This document shows, in pieces, positions 1 through 12,010 of a stretch of DNA of 64,000 nucleotides; position 1 is the first letter of the stretch; every line of letters starts with the position of its first letter. The translations under genes were made by a program, and so were the position numbers. Below the pieces are notes generated by a model, which saw only the letters and a list, made by a program, of their open reading frames with translations, did not search any database and was not told where the DNA came from. The stretch is from Reticulitermes speratus (Eukaryota > Arthropoda > Insecta > Blattodea > Rhinotermitidae). The stretch covers positions 23,249,521-23,313,520 of the forward strand of contig JAJKFL010000042.1 of NCBI GenBank assembly GCA_021186555.1. The letters run 5' to 3'.

Positions 1-1124
1 TCCCAGGCGGAAAAATTATGAACAAAATCTCATTTATATTACACAGTATATTGCTTTAACCATAGCACACGAAGATTTAATTCCGAAGGTACAAAATTTC
101 AAAGACAATAATTTTACAAATGAACCAGATTGAAGTCGTCAGTGTTTTCCGTAATTCCTCCACTAACCTCAAATAAAATGTTTGGGGCATTAAATATTTG
201 ACCTTAATATTTTATTTTATTTTGGTTAGAAATGCTTCAATTACGAAAATTTACATTCGTCTCAAGTCTTTATTAAAATATATTTTTAATTCTCTGGAAG
301 TTAATCATTTGCTACGACGCACTTATTTCAACATTAATACAAATATGGCAGCGTAGCTAAAAATTTATAAGAAGCCGACTCTTAGGGTTCATATAAGAAA
401 TTTATAAAATTTTCTGTCTGTACCTTCAGGAATTGCGCAAGAAATTCACTGATTTTTCTTCAACGTCATGTATATTTTCGATTTATTTATAAGAATAACT
501 CTTCCAGCAACTGTCTGATTTCTTATAGTATTAGAGAAGACATTTTATATGGCATTATTTTAAAAAAAACTTTAGTAATAATATTAAAAAATTAATATAA
601 GAAAATTACATGTCCTTGTCTCTTGACATTGCGGTTCCTGTAATTCACGCCAGTGATAAGAATTACTTGTTAACACGTTCAAATAGCGTAGCTACTTTTA
701 ATAAACCAAAAGCAAGAATTTAAGGACGAAAACATAATTATCACCAAAAAACAGAAATGTTCTATTCAACTATGTCGGTAGATGGAAATTTTAAAATTGA
801 TTAGGAAAATAGATATATTATAAAGATTGTGTCTGTGATGAATAAAGTTAATAAATCAAGAAGTAACAATTAAACCATAAAGTAATGTATTCAATAGAAC
901 AAACACCAGAAGCAAACCTTTATTTCAACTACGATAATTGCTTTGTAGTTATAAATTTTTGAAACTAAAACTTAGGCATAACGAATACCAGCAAATAAAA
1001 ATTGTGATATTTAAAAAACAAAAACTTTTCGATTAACCTGTGATTTGTGTTGATAATAATTGTTAATAAGGCAGCCCTTCGGTGCTATGGAATTGCCTAG
1101 TCGAAATGTCTGTTGACATGTAAT
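1..1124. other. AT-rich sequence, nothing recognised
   Basis: No coding frame, RNA gene or repeat that I can name. The sequence is AT-rich with many short A and T runs and ends at the target-site duplication of the next element. Confidence 0.6.
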
Positions 1125-1192
1125 TTAAGCTCTGCTTTCAGTATTCACTCACTTAACCAACGAATGTATTATTAAGATTTGTCTCTCACTAG

Positions 1193-1237
1193 TACCCTAC
1201 ATATGTTTCGGCCCCTCTGTGGCCATCATCAGGGGTA
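1193..1237 (-). ncRNA. Hammerhead-ribozyme-like motif, left arm of H1
   Basis: Read on the minus strand this gives stem I TACCC, core CTGATGA, an extra T, stem II GGCC/GGCC, GAAA, stem III ACA-TA-TGT, A at the expected cleavage position and stem I GGGTA. It is the mirror of the motif at 1396-1440. The very short stem III resembles the small type I hammerheads known from Penelope-like elements, which act best as dimers. Activity is not shown by sequence alone. Confidence 0.7.
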
Positions 1238-1395
1238 ACGTATTATATATATACACTTCACTTCACCTTGTCCAATTTGGCACTATTAATTCACTATTTT
1301 TTTGTCAGTGTAAAAATAACAACACTGACAAAACAATAGTGAATTAATAGTGCCAAATTGGACAACGTGAAGTGAAGTGTATATATATAATACGT

Positions 1396-1440
1396 TACCC
1401 CTGATGATGGCCACAGAGGGGCCGAAACATATGTAGGGTA
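1396..1440 (+). ncRNA. Hammerhead-ribozyme-like motif, right arm of H1
   Basis: Stem I is TACCC (1396-1400) with GGGTA (1436-1440), five perfect pairs. The core CTGATGA is at 1401-1407, then an unpaired T, stem II GGCC/GGCC around a short loop, GAAA at 1424-1427, stem III ACA/TGT with a two-base loop, and the expected cleavage base A1435. The extra T after CTGATGA is not in the canonical hammerhead core but is shared by every copy in this window. Confidence 0.75.
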
Positions 1441-1539
1441 CTAGTGAGGGACAAATCTTAATAGTAAATTCGTTGGTTAAGTGAGTGAATACTAATACTA
1501 AGATGCACGGTGAACATAAAGTAAAATTAAGCTCTGCTT

Positions 1540-2511
1540 GTTCAAGTTTCAGAATAAGCAACCAGTGCTTACGTTAGAAAAGTATCGATCGCGCACGGAA
1601 AACTCGTAATCGATATAGAAAATAGTTACACATAATAAACTTTCTCAATATATAGCACTTGCCATTATTCAGTATATTTATCTGTTCCAATATTCAGTAT
1701 TCTTTTCGTATATATCCTTAATTTCACCCTTTTCTTTTAAAGGGTAAAAAATGGTCACATTGCACACGTTAATCTTCAGATGAAGTAAAGCAGTAATAGC
1801 AAAGTATCAAAAATTTGGCGTAGTGACGCGATGTAATTTGAAGATAGGGTGAAGTACTCTTACTGCTGCGGTTGGCAGGTCTGTGTTTCACGCAATGGTG
1901 CAAATTTCAGGCGTGCTGTCGGTAATGTTGGTATGCGCTGTTCCACCGAACGTGCCCAGGCTGCTAACAGGCAGGCTAACAGCCCTTGCCGACTGTAGTC
2001 ACACTTCTCAAAACTTTTATTCCAGCCACATTTAATTAGTGCTTAGAGACTGCAGATAACTTTTGCGACTCAATACCCAACCAATATCGTTGTTTCACAG
2101 CAATTGCTAAGAAAGTTACGGACTTATGCTCCTCTGTGTTACGCGTCAACGGATATAAATTCACTGTGTTGTTTGATGGTAGCGTGTTGTTGCTGCAACG
2201 TATCTAATTCCCTACTGAGATAAATGTTTTAGCCCGAGATTATCATTTTGTGAGGAAACACAGGCACTATACCAAGGCATCTGTGAATGTCTAACAACCG
2301 TTCTATGCCTTGTAATCATTTATCAGGGACGCGCATTTCAACACCAAATTTGCGTCATATTTAGTAACTACCTCTGTCTCTGACAGACATTATGGATAAA
2401 GATAATTTAAAATTATAGACATGTATTATTACTTATAAGATGTAGAAAGGCTGTTGGCTACCCCAGCAAATTCTTTCTGCACAGCCACGATGTGTACAGA
2501 AAGGTAAAGTT
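1540..2511. other. Unannotated sequence between H1 and H2
   Basis: No recognisable gene. A moderately GC-richer patch lies at about 1855-2000 (around GGCGTGCTGTCGG and a repeated GCTAACAG), without an open frame I can assign. Confidence 0.5.
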
Positions 2512-2540
2512 AATTTTAGGAACACGTATAATAGCTATAT

Positions 2541-2588
2541 ATCCACTATAATAGTTGGTTCACATGTGAACCAACTATTATAGTGGAT
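2541..2588. repeat. Perfect 48-bp palindrome
   Basis: The left 24 bases, starting ATCCACTATAATAG and ending GGTTCACA, are exactly reverse-complementary to the right 24 with no spacer. It lies just upstream of the H2 hammerhead-like core. Perfect palindromes of this length are rarely kept by chance and point to a recent origin or recent repair. Confidence 0.9.
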
Positions 2589-2615
2589 GTGTAGTCTGTG
2601 TTTATATACTTTGAT

Positions 2616-2658
2616 CCCCCTGATGATGACTAATAAGTAGCCGAAACATATGTAGGGG
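2616..2658 (+). ncRNA. Hammerhead-ribozyme-like motif in H2
   Basis: CCCC (2616-2619) pairs with GGGG (2655-2658) as stem I. CTGATGA is at 2620-2626, followed by the extra T, then stem II GACTA/TAGCC with one mismatch, GAAA at 2643-2646, stem III ACA/TGT with a two-base loop, and A2654 at the cleavage position. Stem I differs from that of H1 yet still pairs. Confidence 0.7.
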
Positions 2659-3019
2659 TATATATGACGACAAAATTGTAGTGCATGTGTTGGTTAAAAT
2701 AAAAGCTATTATATAAGACAGAATGCACGGTGAATATAATGTGAAATTTAGGACCTCTATTAACCCTAGTATTATATATATGTCACTAGACGCCACTTCA
2801 CAATTGTATTTACCCGTTTCTTGCGTTAATACTATCAATATTAAGGTCATGCAAGAATTGAAGTGGAAGGAAAACAAGCTTCACAGAATATGAGAGTTCA
2901 TAATTTTGCTTGATATTTGTAAAATATATACAGTAAGCTTCAAAAGTGTAGTGGCAGCGTGATTTATAATTAATTAGAATTGTCTAAGGGCGATAAATAA
3001 TGAAAATGTATAGGTAGAT

Positions 3020-3235
3020 ATATTCTAAGCACATCTACAAGCACTGTATGGAGATGGTTTACACATATATCTACAACATGCATGTGGATGTAAGGCATAA
3101 GCACATCTACAAACTGTACACGAAAGTAGATCGTAAACATATCTACAAAATATACATGAAGATATCTTAAGCACTTTTGCAAAGTGTATGTGGAGCTAGG
3201 TACAGGCATATCTACAAATTGTGTGTAAATTATCA
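3020..3235. repeat. Decayed minisatellite, about 36-bp period
   Basis: The word ATCTACAA, or a close variant, recurs at 3033, 3069, 3105, 3141, about 3175 and 3210, so the period is 36 bp with slight drift at the end. About six diverged units. The 79-codon minus-strand frame across it is a product of the repeat, not a gene. Confidence 0.75.
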
Positions 3236-6200
3236 GGCCTATTTATTTACTACAAATACAACGTAAATAAAGAAGAATAGGAAAGGTGGGTCATTTATTA
3301 CGCATATGAAAAACAAAGATGCACGTAAGAGTGTAGTATACAAGGCAAGGATCTGAATGAGAAAATTTCCAACCACATGAAGCTGAGTCCCATTTAAGGA
3401 GTTGGTAGCTGCCAGAAAATTTCAAACTTTTATGGAAATCGAATTCTCATTGTCCATTCATAAAAACCCTCTCCGTTTCCCCAATATAAGAGACAATGTA
3501 GTCTGCATCCTCCCTTTTCTTTTTTATTTTATTCACCTCTGTGCCTAGGTATCCCAGGTGGTCTCTTCCTTTTAGGTTTTCCGACAGTATTTTGTATATT
3601 TTCTCTTCTCTGTCATACATTCAAAATGTCCCTGCAATCTCACCCTCCTACTTTTGACCAATCTGATAATATTCTGTGAAGCGTATAAATTATAAAGGTT
3701 CCAACGATACGAGTATTTCGATAAACCTCTTAATCTTCCTTTCTCTATCACTGGAAAATTTAAATATTTTTCTCAGTACCATTTTAAACCTTCATAATAA
3801 TATTGTTTCCTCGGGTGACCAACCAAGCTGGAAGTTTATATAAAACAAGATATGTAATTACAGTATATAATATAATAGACACATAATTAATGTGTTTGTG
3901 TTTAAATATAAGGCAGGAAGACAAACTTTTCTGATTGATAACAGCACTGTAAAGCTTCTTTAATTTGATAATTTATTAGATGATTTCAGAGTAGATTCTT
4001 GTACCAATGATGCTGAGAACCCGAACAGTTTGTGTTATTTGCTGCAATGCTGATTTATATTTCAAAACTTTGCCTCCTGGCTTCCACTCTTAAAAGTAAT
4101 GCGCAGTTTCATCTCCACTCTCTTCAATAACTAAGAATGCAATGGTTTCAATTCGCGTGAAGTTAAAGTTCCTTTGTGCGTGCTTGCAAGTGTGCACACA
4201 TAAATTGCCAGTGACGCAGAACTTTACGTTCCATGAACTAAAAATAATGATTCTACATTTCTTCCTACTCGTGAGGGATCACGGGAAAAAGTATTTTTAT
4301 TCCTTTAGCGAAATCAAGAAAGTCATCAGTCAATTACAACAGTAAAATGGAGAGGTTTTTATAAAGAACTTTGAAATTGAAAAGTTTTATTTCCTTTTGT
4401 TTTGTCAGAAATCAAGGAGTGTACTTTTAAGGTGAAAATTAAACACAAAATATTGTAATAAAAACGAAACTCGAGGTTTTACTTTTATGAAAGCCTAGTC
4501 TACTCGTGCAGTGTTAGGGCAGGATTACATTGCAATCGAAGCAATGGTGATGCACTTCGACTGCGTAAAAGGCATCCCATTTACCTGTAGATCTACATGA
4601 ATATGCCAAATCAATGTTGCGTTTGGGCGTTAAACTCATGAAAAAGGAAACCTTCAGGGAAAAAATAAGAAATTTATAACACTCTTGCCTTATCTTTCAT
4701 AATTATGCTACACCATGGAGAGTAAAGTCCAAAGAATAATTCATAATATCAGCTATCGGATTGAGTTTCACGAATCAAACTGCAAAAGACTCTTGGAACC
4801 AAAGTATATGTGTAGCATAAAACCTGATACAAATGTTAAGGGTCGAAGCAAATATGATTTTAATAGCCAAAAGCTCTTTTCGGTGGGGGTGAGACCACGT
4901 GTGTGTCAGCCCCGTGGTCTCTAGTGAATTTACTGTCCACTCTCAGACGGCAGATAAATGAAATCCAGCATTGGTGGAATGATAATTGACACGGGAAAAT
5001 CGACTTACACAGAGGACAGCTTCAGTGTCATTTCTTCCAGCGCAGTTCCAAATGACTTTATCTGGGATTGAATCCGAGCCTTCGCAGTGTATAACGATGT
5101 GAGATACGACAAGAAGGTCACAGAAAGTTGCTAAGACAATTTTTTTTTTACAAAGACAGAATTTCATACCCTCTAAAAAAGGGAACAAGGATATTTTATG
5201 AACACACATGACCCCGGAAAAAGGGGCCGATCTTTTCCAAGGTTTACTGATAATGATGATTGTGGTAGTATTTGTGGTGATTCTGGTTTTGGCTTTCAGT
5301 GGGACATAGTCACTGCTATGAGAATCTCAAATCTCAGTCAGTGAATTAATTAATTTATTTATTAACACAAGAGAAGAACAGCTCAATGTGTTGTCACGAA
5401 AAATTCAGAGAGAAGGAAATCTTCCTGCTTCAACTTGATATTCTAAATCAATATTAACACCAATCTTACAGCAAATTAACAGTGAATTAATCTTATCGAC
5501 AAAATCAGAGATGAAAACATTGAAGTTAATGATCCAGTACAGACCTACATGAACAAGATATAAGTACAGTGTGAGGTCTGAAAAAACTGTCGAACAATTG
5601 AAGCTGAAACGGGCAACGAGTGGCTCAACACTAAAAATATTTGTTGCTGTTCACAAAGATGTTGATGATATGTTCATTACATTTCACTCTACTTTACGTG
5701 TTTGTCCTTTTCTATATATAAGGAGCTTAAATTAGCTCAGCTATTTTGTGCTATTAGAAAATAGGCCTACTATACTTCAGTAGTTACTGATGGGTTTGCG
5801 TCAGTAACCAAACGCCACAGTCATCTCGTTAAAATTGGGAGTGCCGTTGGAAAAGATGTTTCGACGACCTGAACAGGAGACTTATTAGATCCCAGAGAAG
5901 GTCTAACGAGGAGAATATCTATGTTCCACCCGAGAGTTAAACTCTAGTCGTCCAGGCAGCATAAAGTCACGTTACAGACAGCTGCATACTCTGTCTCAAA
6001 ATAACCAAAATAGGAGGTAGAAATGCATATTTATTTTTACGTGTATTGTTAACATTGTACATGATATGTAAAAGAACTTCAAATCGTAGAGTGCGAGAGG
6101 CACTTTTGTTTGCCAGACATTAAACGGAACAATCTAAACATAACCACTGGCATAGTCATGGGGCCGTGTAATAGGGGCACGTAATTTCAGCTTTAAAATG

Positions 6201-6749
6201 CAGTACATCGGAACACAATCCGTCCCTAATGTACCAGAAACTGGGTTTGTGTAATCGAGAAGGCAACGAATTCCGTTCGGTGTGGGGAGTTGTTAATGCT
6301 TAAAGTTGAGGAAACTCACACAGAGCACTTCCTCTCACCCCGCCTCCAGTGTCTCGCACTGTGTTCGTAAGCAGACTCTTTAGAAATTACTGCTAATTCT
6401 AGAGGACAACGATAGACTGTTCTACAGAATCTTCATGATTAGTTATCCGCGCTTTCAATTACTTTCGGAACACGGGTCAGTCATGCTTGACGGCTAGACT
6501 GTAGATAGTCATAACACCTCGAAAGAATAATCTAACGTTTCTTTCAAATATCAAGCTTCTAATCGAATATTTAACTAACAATCTGACAAATGGTTGAATT
6601 TGTTGAACCTAATGTCTGAACCAGAAAAGGCGAAACAATTGCTGATCTGAAGAGATTCATCTTTAATGAATCCCGAATTACGTAATGAAAATCTACAGTT
6701 TCTTAGCTTTTATCGAAAAAACGAACCTTCCATCCATACCTATATTAAA
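3236..6749. other. Unannotated AT-rich sequence with one short hairpin
   Basis: No gene recognised. The best open frames are 60-90 codons and match no family I know. At 4891-4921 a 9-bp stem, GAGACCACG paired with CGTGGTCTC, surrounds a 13-base loop; its role is unknown. Confidence 0.5.
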
Positions 6750-6905
6750 CGTTTAATGCAGGGGTGCACAAATCCGGGGAACGAGGTGGCCCGGCGAACT
6801 AAATTTTGTATGGCGCCTCCCAACACTTGGGGATTTCAGTACGGAATTTGCTAATGTCAGCTTCCTGTCGTCTAGAATATTAAGGTGGCACCTAGAGTTT
6901 TGGAA
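6750..6905 (+). repeat. Possible dispersed-repeat fragment
   Basis: A patch with higher GC than its surroundings (GGGGTGCACAAATCCGGGGA onward) looks like an insect dispersed repeat I have seen before. No second copy is evident in this window, so the call is from memory only. Confidence 0.25.
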
Positions 6906-7764
6906 AATTTATGAACACCTGATTCGAAGCCCATTGGTAAATATATATATATATATAATATCAACTGCTGCAACATTTAAAAACTCTGCATTCTGCACAC
7001 ACATTGTATTGATGTGTTTCATACGATTCATAGAACAAACATCCATTAGGCCTATTTCCTTAAATAACATGAACTAATATGCCTTTATAATGAAAACGGA
7101 GTTTGTTCTCCTTAAGAAAGGAAACAAATATATACTCGTATACAGTTACATACATTTGTATACATATATTAGACTAAGTTCAGCATTCCGACTCCGTCTA
7201 TTTCATTTTATTGCACTTTTCTTGTGATCTGCTATGTTGCTACCTAACACCTGTGTTTCTACTTCTCTAAAAAATTATTCCCTGAAGATTTACAGAAGAC
7301 TATGTTCCTGTTTTCTCAAACAGCGCTAAATTCCCCAACATGACATCCTTTTCTTGATTATTTACCGATGGTTTACCAAAGGATAAGTTTACATGGCTTC
7401 GAATGAGAAGCGACAAAATTCTATAAAGGTCAGTTGAGGAGGTGACCTTGTCCTACACTATAAACTATCCTACAATGTGCTGTTTTTCGCGTAAGAAAAT
7501 GGCAAAACTGTCATAATATTCGAGATTCAAAATGGCAAGTACTCAATAAAAAGCAGGAATACTGGCCACTACTTAGCTATATTTTGTGTCACCACTATGG
7601 TACTAATAGCATATTTACAATGCTATAAACTGCAATTGAAATTATATTGACTCTTAATTAAATAATTAATTAGTAAACCAACATCAAATGAACGACATAT
7701 TTATTATGTAACAATAAGCTATAATTACACGTGTATTTCTCTCTTACTGGACTATAATGAGGAT

Positions 7765-8705
7765 GTGTATATTAAACTACGGAAATTATAGTAATTAGAA
7801 TGATGATCTTGTTGTAAGTAAACTCGAACCCTTTTGGACGCATGTGGAGTGTACTTACGTTTCTAATCACTGTCATTTACACTTATGGGGAAATCGAGTT
7901 CCTAGCTTTTCGATGATAAAAAATTGTGTATCTGCAGCAATACTAAAATTGGGTGTGACATGTTTTGGAAAGTTTTCCTATTGGATGTTTTACATGAAAG
8001 TATTTAGAATAATGTGTATTTTTAACTCTAATTACATTTTATTTCTTTTGATACCTCAGATTTTTTACCCACCCCCATCTAGCGACCCACTCCCATCTAG
8101 CACCGAGGTTAAGAAAAGAGTAGAGCTATACCTCTACTCCCCGCTGGGCCTTCATGGCCTGTTCTAGGGTGAACTTTACCTTTTATCTACGTAATGTTTT
8201 CATTTTCTTGTGTTTTATTATTATTAGCCCACGCGCCAAGAACAGACAAGAAAATAAAGACCGTAACTATGTTACTTGTCACACATGCTTATAGATAATA
8301 AAAATATAAATTCTAAAATTTCTTACAAGTTCTAAAAGAATAAGTTTTGATTTACAGTAAATTCAAATTTCCCATTAAAAATTGTAAATAAAGCGTAACT
8401 AAATCCGAGGGGCAAGATAATAATAAACGGGAAATAGAGTTAACGAACAATACACATTATTCGAAATAAACATTTTTTTATAAAGCATCCAACAGAAACA
8501 ATTCCAAATCACACCCAATTTTAGTATTTTTGCACATATATAATATCCACATCAACCAAAAACTATAAATGCCTTAATCCATAAGTGGTAATTACAGTGA
8601 CTGGAAGGGAAAGTACACCCCCACACGTGTCCAAACGTTTTACAGATAACTTAGAAAAATCTCGTCATCTTAATTACTTTAATTTTCACATTTCAAACCC
8701 TCATT
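7765..8705. repeat. Long imperfect inverted repeat
   Basis: The left arm (about 7765-8060) is a diverged reverse complement of the right arm (about 8400-8705). Shared anchors are ACTAAAATTGGGTGTGA (left about 7943, inverted near 8520), ATAATGTGTATT and CACTTATGG. The centre (about 8060-8400) holds CCCCATCT-type repeats and a segment reading RVELYLYSP on the plus strand. I see no hammerhead core. It may be an old fold-back transposon or an old hairpin retroelement. The 107-codon frame at 7844-8167 crosses arm and spacer and is unlikely to be a gene. Confidence 0.6.
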
Positions 8706-11700
8706 GTTATTGTCTGAAGAGAATTATGCAAAGCAACTTTAAACATATCATACTTTAAAATATTTGGAAGAATAAACAAACACATCAACCATAGTTTAAG
8801 CTACTACGAAAGCATTTATAAACAGCTACCAAGTGTAAAACCTGTGTGAGATCTCAAAAAAGTTTATATGTAATATTTACAACAATTTCTTTTTAAGTTT
8901 TTTATTTGCAGCCGAATAATGGTCCACAACAATTACGGAGCTTTGTTAATTAATTTAATTAATTAATAGTTCAAGCACAAACTCCAATGTTTTCGTATAG
9001 AGAAAAATTTTGACTAAAATGTAAATATATTATGGACTTATAAAATTACGAATTCAATGAAATATGTTAGATTAGAATATTACTATGCTGCTACTATAAC
9101 ATCAACGTTTGCTAAAGGTTTAGATGCAACCTATTTAGTACCGGTTTGGACATTTTTTTAGACACCCTATCAGTCCTTTCCAGAAGCCTATCACCATCTC
9201 AGACACAAAATACACTCCTTTATAAATGCACACAGGCCAACAGATACAGATACTTGATGGAAGTTTTCTCATTCAGACAAAGCGTAAATATACAACGGGA
9301 GTTAATATATAGCGATAAGCTTATATAGAAGTTCATATTACACTCTTGTAATAGAGAACTTCTATACTAAATCCGAAAGTCAAGTTCTAACAAAATGGTG
9401 TAATGTTAAAAATATGGGCATATTATAGAGGTACACGTTTCCAATTTCGGCCATAATACCGACTATACTGAATAAGATTCCTCGTGGTTTTATTCTCTCC
9501 AGGCGAAAGTAAGAGTATTCATTTGAAATAGGCGACGGCGTTCTTCTTTTACTCACAAGCATTCGAGTTGATCTTCCAATTTCTGTCGACGCTGTAAAAT
9601 TTTCGCGTTTAAAACAATGCCCATAAATAAGAATACAATCACCCATGGACTGACAAGCCAGTCATTCGATCTACTAAATCATTAGAGTAACACTGCGGTT
9701 GCACTCCTGACTAGTAGCGTCGAAGTATTGTATGTATCAATTTATGAGAGCATTTCCTTCGATTATTTCAAGTTTTAATACAGATATCACCACAAGTTGC
9801 CATACGTATATTTTTGTTTTGTTAACAAAGTCACCCTGTTACACAACACTTTTCATAAAGAGAGCGGAATTCCTAATATGACATTAATCCTGATAAATGC
9901 GTATTCGTCCTTTCGTTACTCAAGGACAGTAAAGCGGATTAAAGTTACTGCTGCATTTTTCAACAGTCATAACTTATCACAAGACTCAAGCCCACTCAGT
10001 TTGCGTGAAAATATAATTGGCTGCATGAAAACGTGGATTAATCAAAAATAATGTATAGGCCTACTGTCATTCATTGTAGTGTTCCAAGCTTATGTTCTTG
10101 GTACTTCTTTTAATAAATCGTCTGACATTTCGTAAACAGTGTGTTAATTTCTCATGCCTGAGTCCCGAATAAATGTAAATTGCCAGATTACACTTTTTTC
10201 TAATTTACACCGACAGACATTATAAACTACAAACACAATGACATTTTACTCTGTGTGTTTATGACAATAAACTGGAATCTTACACATTTAGGCTTTCACG
10301 AATTACGCAATCTGGCATGTTCCATTTCCGAATAAAAGCTGAAGCTATGGATCCTTAAATACCTGCCAAGATTCCCCGGAAAAGCGATCGGCCCTTCGCA
10401 CGGCCACTGCTGTGCAGAATCCTGAAGGCGGATATTGACAAAGAGTGGAGAGCAGAACTTAGTACTGCAGAATTATTCAAAAGTTGCCTCACCCAAGTCT
10501 TGCTGACACCAAAAATAAGAACCATCATTTCGACATATCCATTGAAGTGGTGTATTAAATCCTGTCACACGTTTCCGTCAGCTGTGTTCTCTAAGAAGAG
10601 AGGTCCATTCACTTAGCTATGTGAAACAACACATCGCACCTCAAATTTCAAGAATGTAATGGCGTTTCATGTAAAACTCCATATCTTGCTCTTCCGGCTT
10701 TGAAGTAACACCTCAGTTCGAACAAAGCTTCCTGACAAACCAAAACGCGAAACAGAATATAAGTTCCATTCAAACAACCAAAGACGTGGCACAACCGAAA
10801 ATAATGCAATCTCTTTCATATATCAAGTTAGTGCTGAATACAACAAGAATTTAGACCTGAATTTTTGAGTTCTTTGTGTACCAGAATAAGGGAAAACCCG
10901 TCTGCGATTCATGTTTTCTCAGTGATTTTTGTTCAGCATTTTCTGCTTGTTCTTCGTTTATCAATGACAAGCTTCCACTTCCTTTTGATACCTGCTTCAG
11001 GAAAACGAGCTACAAATCATGAAGTTGTAGATCCATTTGGCACTGTCAAATCCGGATATATTTCTCAAAACTCGGTTTGAAACTGCAAGTTTTTTTTAAA
11101 AAAAAAGCGTTTTTTCTCCATAAGCACACCTTCACACAAGGATTATTTCATGATGGCCACGTCACAAACAAATTGGAATGAATTAATTTGTGTAAGTTTA
11201 ATCTAACAACCACCACTTTGTGTTTTGAGGTGTAAAGATTTGCCACGTATGCAATTTTATAATAATATCATCTGATTAAGAGTATCAGAGAAATGAGACA
11301 CTGCATATTGGGTTGCGCAAATTTGAGAAACTTAGTGTTTCGGATACGGTAGTAAATATATATTGCTCACCGTAAAAATATTAACCATGTTTTCATTTTG
11401 AGCATGTTTTGCAATATGAACAGATGTTTATTTACGTTTTGTTAATTAATAAGAATGTGTCTTGCATGTATTGCATTCTTAGTTCTAGTCAGTGTTCAGT
11501 TGCTTTTAATTGTTATATAAACAAATACGTATCCTAAAACTTTAAGCACCAAAACTTCAATATCTTTAAGAGTATTGAAAAATAAATAATATTTAATGCA
11601 TTAAGATAACAAATTTGAATACAAGATTTACATATACAATGCACAACATTTTATAAACCAAGTGAAAAACAGACCAAAAATCACAGTACATGAATTTTTA

Positions 11701-11753
11701 TCAATCATTTTTACAATAATTTTATTTATGTATGCAAAACTTTCAATATAAAA
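8706..11753. other. Unannotated AT-rich sequence
   Basis: No gene recognised. A compact hairpin lies at 9324-9366: an 11-bp stem TATAGAAGTTC/GAACTTCTATA with a second ATTAC/GTAAT pairing inside. Open frames of 60-90 codons (9146-9328, 9380-9646, 9797-10051, 10865-11080) show no family motif. Confidence 0.5.
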
Positions 11754-12010
11754 TATTTTAAAATTTTTTATGGCGCGACAGCCCCTAGTGGGCCAGGGCC
11801 ACCTCACTGTCGAGACTTCACGATCACACTCAGACACACCACACTCGGTAGGACGATTGATCAGCCCGACGCAGAGACCTTGACGTGACAACACACAACA
11901 CAGACAGGCAGCCATGCCCCCGGAGGGATTTGAACCCGCAATCCCAGTAAGCGAGCGGTCGCAGACTTAAGCCTTACACCGCGCGGCCACCGTGATCGGC
12001 CTATTTTAAC
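11754..12010 (-). mobile_element. SINE B (tRNA-derived), copy 1
   Basis: On the minus strand it begins GCCGATCACGGTGGCCGCG and carries the tRNA-like promoter, with a B-box variant GGTTCAAATCC. A tRNA-unrelated body follows, including GTTGTGTGTTGTCA, and ends GGGGCTGTCGCGCCA next to an A-rich tail. TATTTTAA at 11754 and 12002 is a probable 8-bp target-site duplication. The internal RNA polymerase III promoter is expected from the family. At least five relatives are in this window. The 95-codon minus-strand frame here is the SINE read as protein. Confidence 0.85.

Larger units (their letters stand above)
1125..1539 (+). mobile_element. Hairpin retroelement H1 with hammerhead-like cores in both arms
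   Basis: A 389-bp insertion (1138-1526) is bounded by a perfect 13-bp direct repeat, TTAAGCTCTGCTT, at 1125-1137 and 1527-1539. Almost all of it is an inverted repeat: 1140-1311 pairs with 1322-1493 with only a few mismatches, leaving a 10-base A-rich loop. Each arm holds a hammerhead-ribozyme-like core, minus strand in the left arm and plus strand in the right. Outside the right arm the plus strand continues into a short 3' end containing ATGCACGGTG and AAAGTAAAA, absent from the left side. That asymmetry with a target-site duplication suggests target-primed reverse transcription with a 5' inversion (inference). No protein is encoded; the 91-codon minus-strand open frame inside it is incidental. 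Best classed as a short, probably non-autonomous Penelope-related element, because the same motif sits in the terminal repeat of the PLE at 20.66-24.28 kb. A fold-back DNA transposon is the alternative, but the duplication length and asymmetric end argue against it. Confidence 0.8.
2512..2755 (+). mobile_element. Hairpin retroelement H2 with hammerhead-like core
   Basis: The unit runs from about 2521 to 2746. It contains a perfect 48-bp palindrome (2541-2588), then a plus-strand hammerhead-like core (2616-2658), then a 3' segment containing GAATGCACGGTGAA and AATGTGAAA. That 3' segment matches the 3' ends of H1 and of the element at 56 kb. The 5' tip (TATAATAGCT near 2527) is an inverted copy of AGCTATTATA near 2704, repeating the 5'-inversion logic of H1. 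Flanks 2512-2523 and 2744-2755 agree at 10 of 12 bases and may be a decayed target-site duplication. No protein is encoded. Confidence 0.65.

Noticed and set aside
1286..1561. 91-codon minus-strand frame
   Set aside because: Lies in the inverted repeat of H1; explained by the hairpin, no protein features.
7844..8167. 107-codon plus-strand frame
   Set aside because: Crosses the arm and spacer of an inverted repeat and ends in repeat-derived sequence; no family motif.
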